From: Nomia melanderi
Taxonomy: Eukaryota; Arthropoda; Insecta; Hymenoptera; Halictidae
Assembly: GCF_051020985.1 (NCBI RefSeq)
Contig: NW_027475162.1
Coordinates: forward strand, 310,001-374,000
Length of the DNA: 64,000 nt
Direction of reading: 5' to 3'
The first letter of the stretch is position 1, and each line of letters begins with the position of its first letter. The notes beneath the pieces were generated by a model. It had not been told where the DNA came from and searched no databases. It saw nothing but the letters and a program-made list of their open reading frames with translations. The position numbers and the translations under genes are program-made. This document shows positions 61,410 through 64,000 of the stretch, piece by piece.

Positions 61410-62863
61410 AGATTCATGCGCCAGGTCCTCCTGCAGATAATTCACTTTGGTTTATTGGGCTATCTGTAATAGCACCCGAGATATAACCAGATATATATCG
61501 GATTTTCCCCTGACCCTGAGTGTCCGGCCCCATGAGACTGTGGTTTTCTCGGCCCCTGGTGGTCCGAGGTCGTTCCCGGTACCCAGATTCATGCGCCAGG
61601 GCCTCCTACAGACAATGCACTTTGATTTACTGCGCTATCTGTAACTTCACACGGGATATCACCAGATATATATTGGATTTTTCTCTGACCCTGAGTATCC
61701 GGCCCCATGAGACGGTGGTTTTCTCGGCCCCTGGTGGTCCGAGGTCGTTCCCGCTGCACAGATTCATGCGCCAGGGCCTCCTGCAGATAATTCACTTTGG
61801 TTTATTGCGCTATCTCTAATAGCACCCGAGATATCACCAGATATATATTGGATTTTCCTCTGACCCTGATTGTCCGGCCCCATGAGACGGTGGTTTTCTC
61901 GGCCCCTGGTGGTCCGAGGTTGTTCCCGCTGGCCAGATTCATGCGCCAGGGCCTGCTACAGACAATGCACTTTGATTTATTGCGCTATCTGTAATAACAC
62001 CCGAGATATCACCACATATATACTGGATTTTTCCCTGACCCTGAGTGTCCGGCCCCATGAGTCGGTGGTTTTCCCGGCCCCTGGTGGTCCGTGGTCGTTC
62101 CAGCTGCCAGACTCATGCGCCAGGGCCTCCTACAAACAATGCACTTTGATTTACTGCGCTATCTGTAACAGCACACGAGATATAACCAGATATATATTGG
62201 ATTTTCCCCTGACCCTGAGTGTCCGGCCCCATGAGACGGTGGTTTTCTCGGCTCCTGGAGGGCCGAGGTCGTTCCGGCTTCACAGATTCATGCGCCAGGG
62301 CCTCCTGCAGATAAATCACTTTGGTTTATTGCGCTATCTCTAATAGCACGCGAGATATCACCAGATATATATTGGATTTTCCTCTGACCCTGATTGTCCG
62401 GCCCCATGAGACGGTGGTTTTCTCGGCCCCTGGTGGTCCGAGGTCGTTCCCGCTGGCCAGATTCATGCGCCAGGGCCTCCTACAGGCAATGCACTTTGAT
62501 TTATTGCGCTATCTGTAATAACACCCGAGATATCACCACATATATATTGGATTTTTCCCTGACCCTGAGTGTCCGGCCCCATGAGTCGGTGGTTTTCCCG
62601 GCCCCTGGTGGTCCGAGGTCGTTCCCGCTGCCAGATTCATGCGCCAGGGCCTCCTACAGACAATGCACTTTGATTTACTGCGCTATCTGTAACAGCACAC
62701 GAGATATCACCAGATATATATTGGATTTTCCCCTGACCCTGAGTGTCCGGCCCCATGAGACGGTGGTTGTCTCGGCCCCTGGTGGTCCGAGGTCATTCCG
62801 GCTGCACAGATTCATGCGCCAGGGCATCCTGCAGACAATTCACTTTGGTTTATTGCGCTATCT
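61410..62863. repeat. 1454-bp segment repeated from 49159-50612
   Basis: It matches 49159-50612 with three C-for-T differences. The left edge follows a cccag/cacag difference, and the right edge is at ctgtaatag here against ctcgaatag. Both edges preserve the monomer register. Confidence 0.88.
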
Positions 62864-63097
62864 GTAATAGCACCCGAGATATCACCAGATATATATTGGA
62901 TTTTCCCCTGACCGTGAGGGTCCGGCCCCATGAGACTGTGGTTTTCTCGGCCAATGGTGGTCCGAGGTCGTTCCCGCTGCCCAGATTCATGCGGCAGGGC
63001 CTCCTACAGACAATGCACTTTGATTTATTGCGCTATCTGTAATAGCACCCGAGATATCACCAGATATATATTGGATTTTCCCCTGACCGTGAGGGTC

Positions 63098-64000
63098 CGG
63101 CCCCATGAGACGGTGGTTGTCTCGGACCCTGGTGGTCCGGGGTCGTACCCGCTGCACAGACTCATGCGCCAGGGCCTCCTGCAGATGAATCACTTTGTTT
63201 TGTTGCGCTATCTGTAATAGCACCCGAGATATCACCAGATATATATTCGATTTTTCCCTGACCCTGAGTGTCCGGCCCCATGAGACGGTGGTTTTCTCGG
63301 CCCCTGGTGGTCCGAGGTCGTTCCCGCTGCACAGATTCATGCGCCAGGGCCTCCTGCAGATAAATCACTTTGTTTTGTTGCGCTATCTGTAATAGCACCC
63401 GAGATATCACCAGATATATATTCGATTTTTCCCTGACCCTGAGTGTCCGGCCCCATGAGACGGTGGTTTTCTCGGACCCTGGTGGTCCGAGGTCGTTCCC
63501 GCTGCACAGATTCATGCGCCAGGGCCTCCTGCAGATAATTCACTTTTGATTTATCGCGCTATCTGTAATAGATCCCGAGATATCACCAGATATATATTGG
63601 ATTTTTCCCCGATCCAGAGTGTCCGGCCCCATCAGACGGTGGTCTTCTCTGCCCCTGGTGGTCCGAGGTCGGTCCCGCTGCACAGATGCATGCGCCAGGG
63701 CCTCCTGCAGATAATTCATTTTGGTTTATTGCGCTATCTCTAATAGCACCCGAGATATCACCAGATATATATTCGATTTTTCCCTGACCCTGAGTGTCCG
63801 GCCCCATGAGACGGTGGTTGTCTCGGCCCCTGGTGGTCCGAGGTCGTTCCCTCTGCACAGTCTCATGCGCCAGGGCCTCCTGCAGACAATGTAATTTGAT
63901 TTATCGCGCTATCGCTAATAGCATCCGATATATCACCAGATATATATTGGATTTTTCCCTGACCCTGAGTGTCCGGCCCCATGAGAAGGTGGTTTTCTCG
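63098..64000. repeat. Segment matching 55571-56473, truncated by window end
   Basis: The offset is 7527 (43 monomers plus 2 bp). It includes the opening of the 526-bp trimer. The copy is still in step at base 64000, so its full length is unknown. Confidence 0.85.

Larger units (their letters stand above)
1..64000. repeat. Tandem satellite DNA array, 175-bp monomer, about 366 copies, fills the window
   Basis: Every part of the window is a version of one 175-bp unit in the same orientation. Recurrent landmarks are gcacccgagatatcaccag at the chosen monomer start, a conserved CTCGG-N11-CCGAG dyad in the middle, attcatgcgccaggg after it, and ttattgcgctatct near the end. The phase stays at 175 bp with a net drift of -1 bp over 362 monomers. 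No insertion longer than 2 bp, no inverted monomer and no unrelated sequence was seen. Long head-to-tail satellite with higher-order structure is known from eukaryotic centromeric and pericentromeric DNA, so that location is inferred. The family is not one I recognise by sequence. A non-centromeric heterochromatic or subtelomeric block is the main alternative. Confidence 0.98.
57071..64000. repeat. Domain 8: late patchwork of copied segments
   Basis: Recognisable pieces are 57621-58640 (matches 46771-47790, offset 10850), about 59110-59625 (matches 22189-22704 and its duplicate), 59838-60300 (7-mer positions 5 to 7), 61410-62863 and 63098-64000. Between them, at 60330-61290, A monomers with agattcaagagccaggg or ggttgtctcgg predominate. 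No B or C monomer is present after 54992. Confidence 0.75.

Noticed and set aside
1..64000. Identification as a named centromere satellite such as primate alpha satellite, plant 178-180-bp repeats or the frog Fcr1 repeat
   Set aside because: Monomer length is similar to these, but alpha satellite is AT-rich and different in sequence, and I cannot recall the others well enough to match bases. A search of the monomer at 3022-3196 against satellite libraries would decide.

Overview
The whole 64-kb window is one uninterrupted head-to-tail array of a satellite DNA whose monomer is 175 bp. There are about 366 monomers, all in the same orientation. I see no gene, RNA gene, transposon, CRISPR array or other non-satellite sequence at any point. 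The open reading frames on both strands are by-products of the repeat: 175 leaves a remainder of 1 when divided by 3, so successive monomers are read in rotating frames, and the same few nonsense peptides recur along the window. This architecture points to a eukaryotic chromosome, most likely a centromeric or pericentromeric block. I do not recognise the monomer sequence and cannot name the species. A length near 175 bp is typical of many centromere satellites, but that is only a length argument. A near-consensus monomer (3022-3196) has 92 G+C of 175 and 9 CpG, counted by hand.

The register is very strict. From the monomer that starts at 397 to the one that starts at 63746 the net drift is -1 bp over 362 monomers. 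I count about 40 monomers that deviate by 1 or 2 bp, and they fall into about 15 distinct events copied along the array. Three sequence classes share the right half of the monomer and differ in the left half. The A class makes up most of the array. The B class (21 monomers) carries the motif gacggataccgaaaatctg or close variants. The C class has 5 monomers. All are 175 bp (176 for a few), so the classes differ by substitution and recombination rather than by length.

Layout: (1) 1-14553 is built from a 21-monomer higher-order repeat (HOR) of about 3.68 kb. Two complete tandem copies lie at 3197-6873 and 6874-10551, with scrambled partial copies on both sides. (2) 14554-24442 holds a B/C-rich module repeated at 14.8, 16.3 and 19.0 kb, then a 7-monomer HOR from 22800. 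(3) 24443-33645 is an older-looking domain marked by ggtcgatcccgc, cctgacagtccgg and catgtgtcggtgg variants. (4) 33646-39973 is mixed, with a trimeric HOR at 34581-35885. (5) 39974-47362 repeats 17054-24442 with only one 2-base difference that I can find in 7389 bp. (6) 47363-53490 continues the 7-mer HOR and a 5-mer derived from it. (7) 53491-57070 is a patchwork of pieces from domain 2/5. (8) 57071-64000 is a further patchwork, with long copies of segments at 46.8, 49.2 and 55.6 kb.

Nothing here works together as a gene system. The interest lies in the record of satellite evolution: nested higher-order repeats, in-register crossovers inside single monomers, half-monomer replacement, and a very recent (or artefactual) 7.4-kb duplication. 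Identities were judged by eye, so mismatch counts are approximate except where single positions are given.
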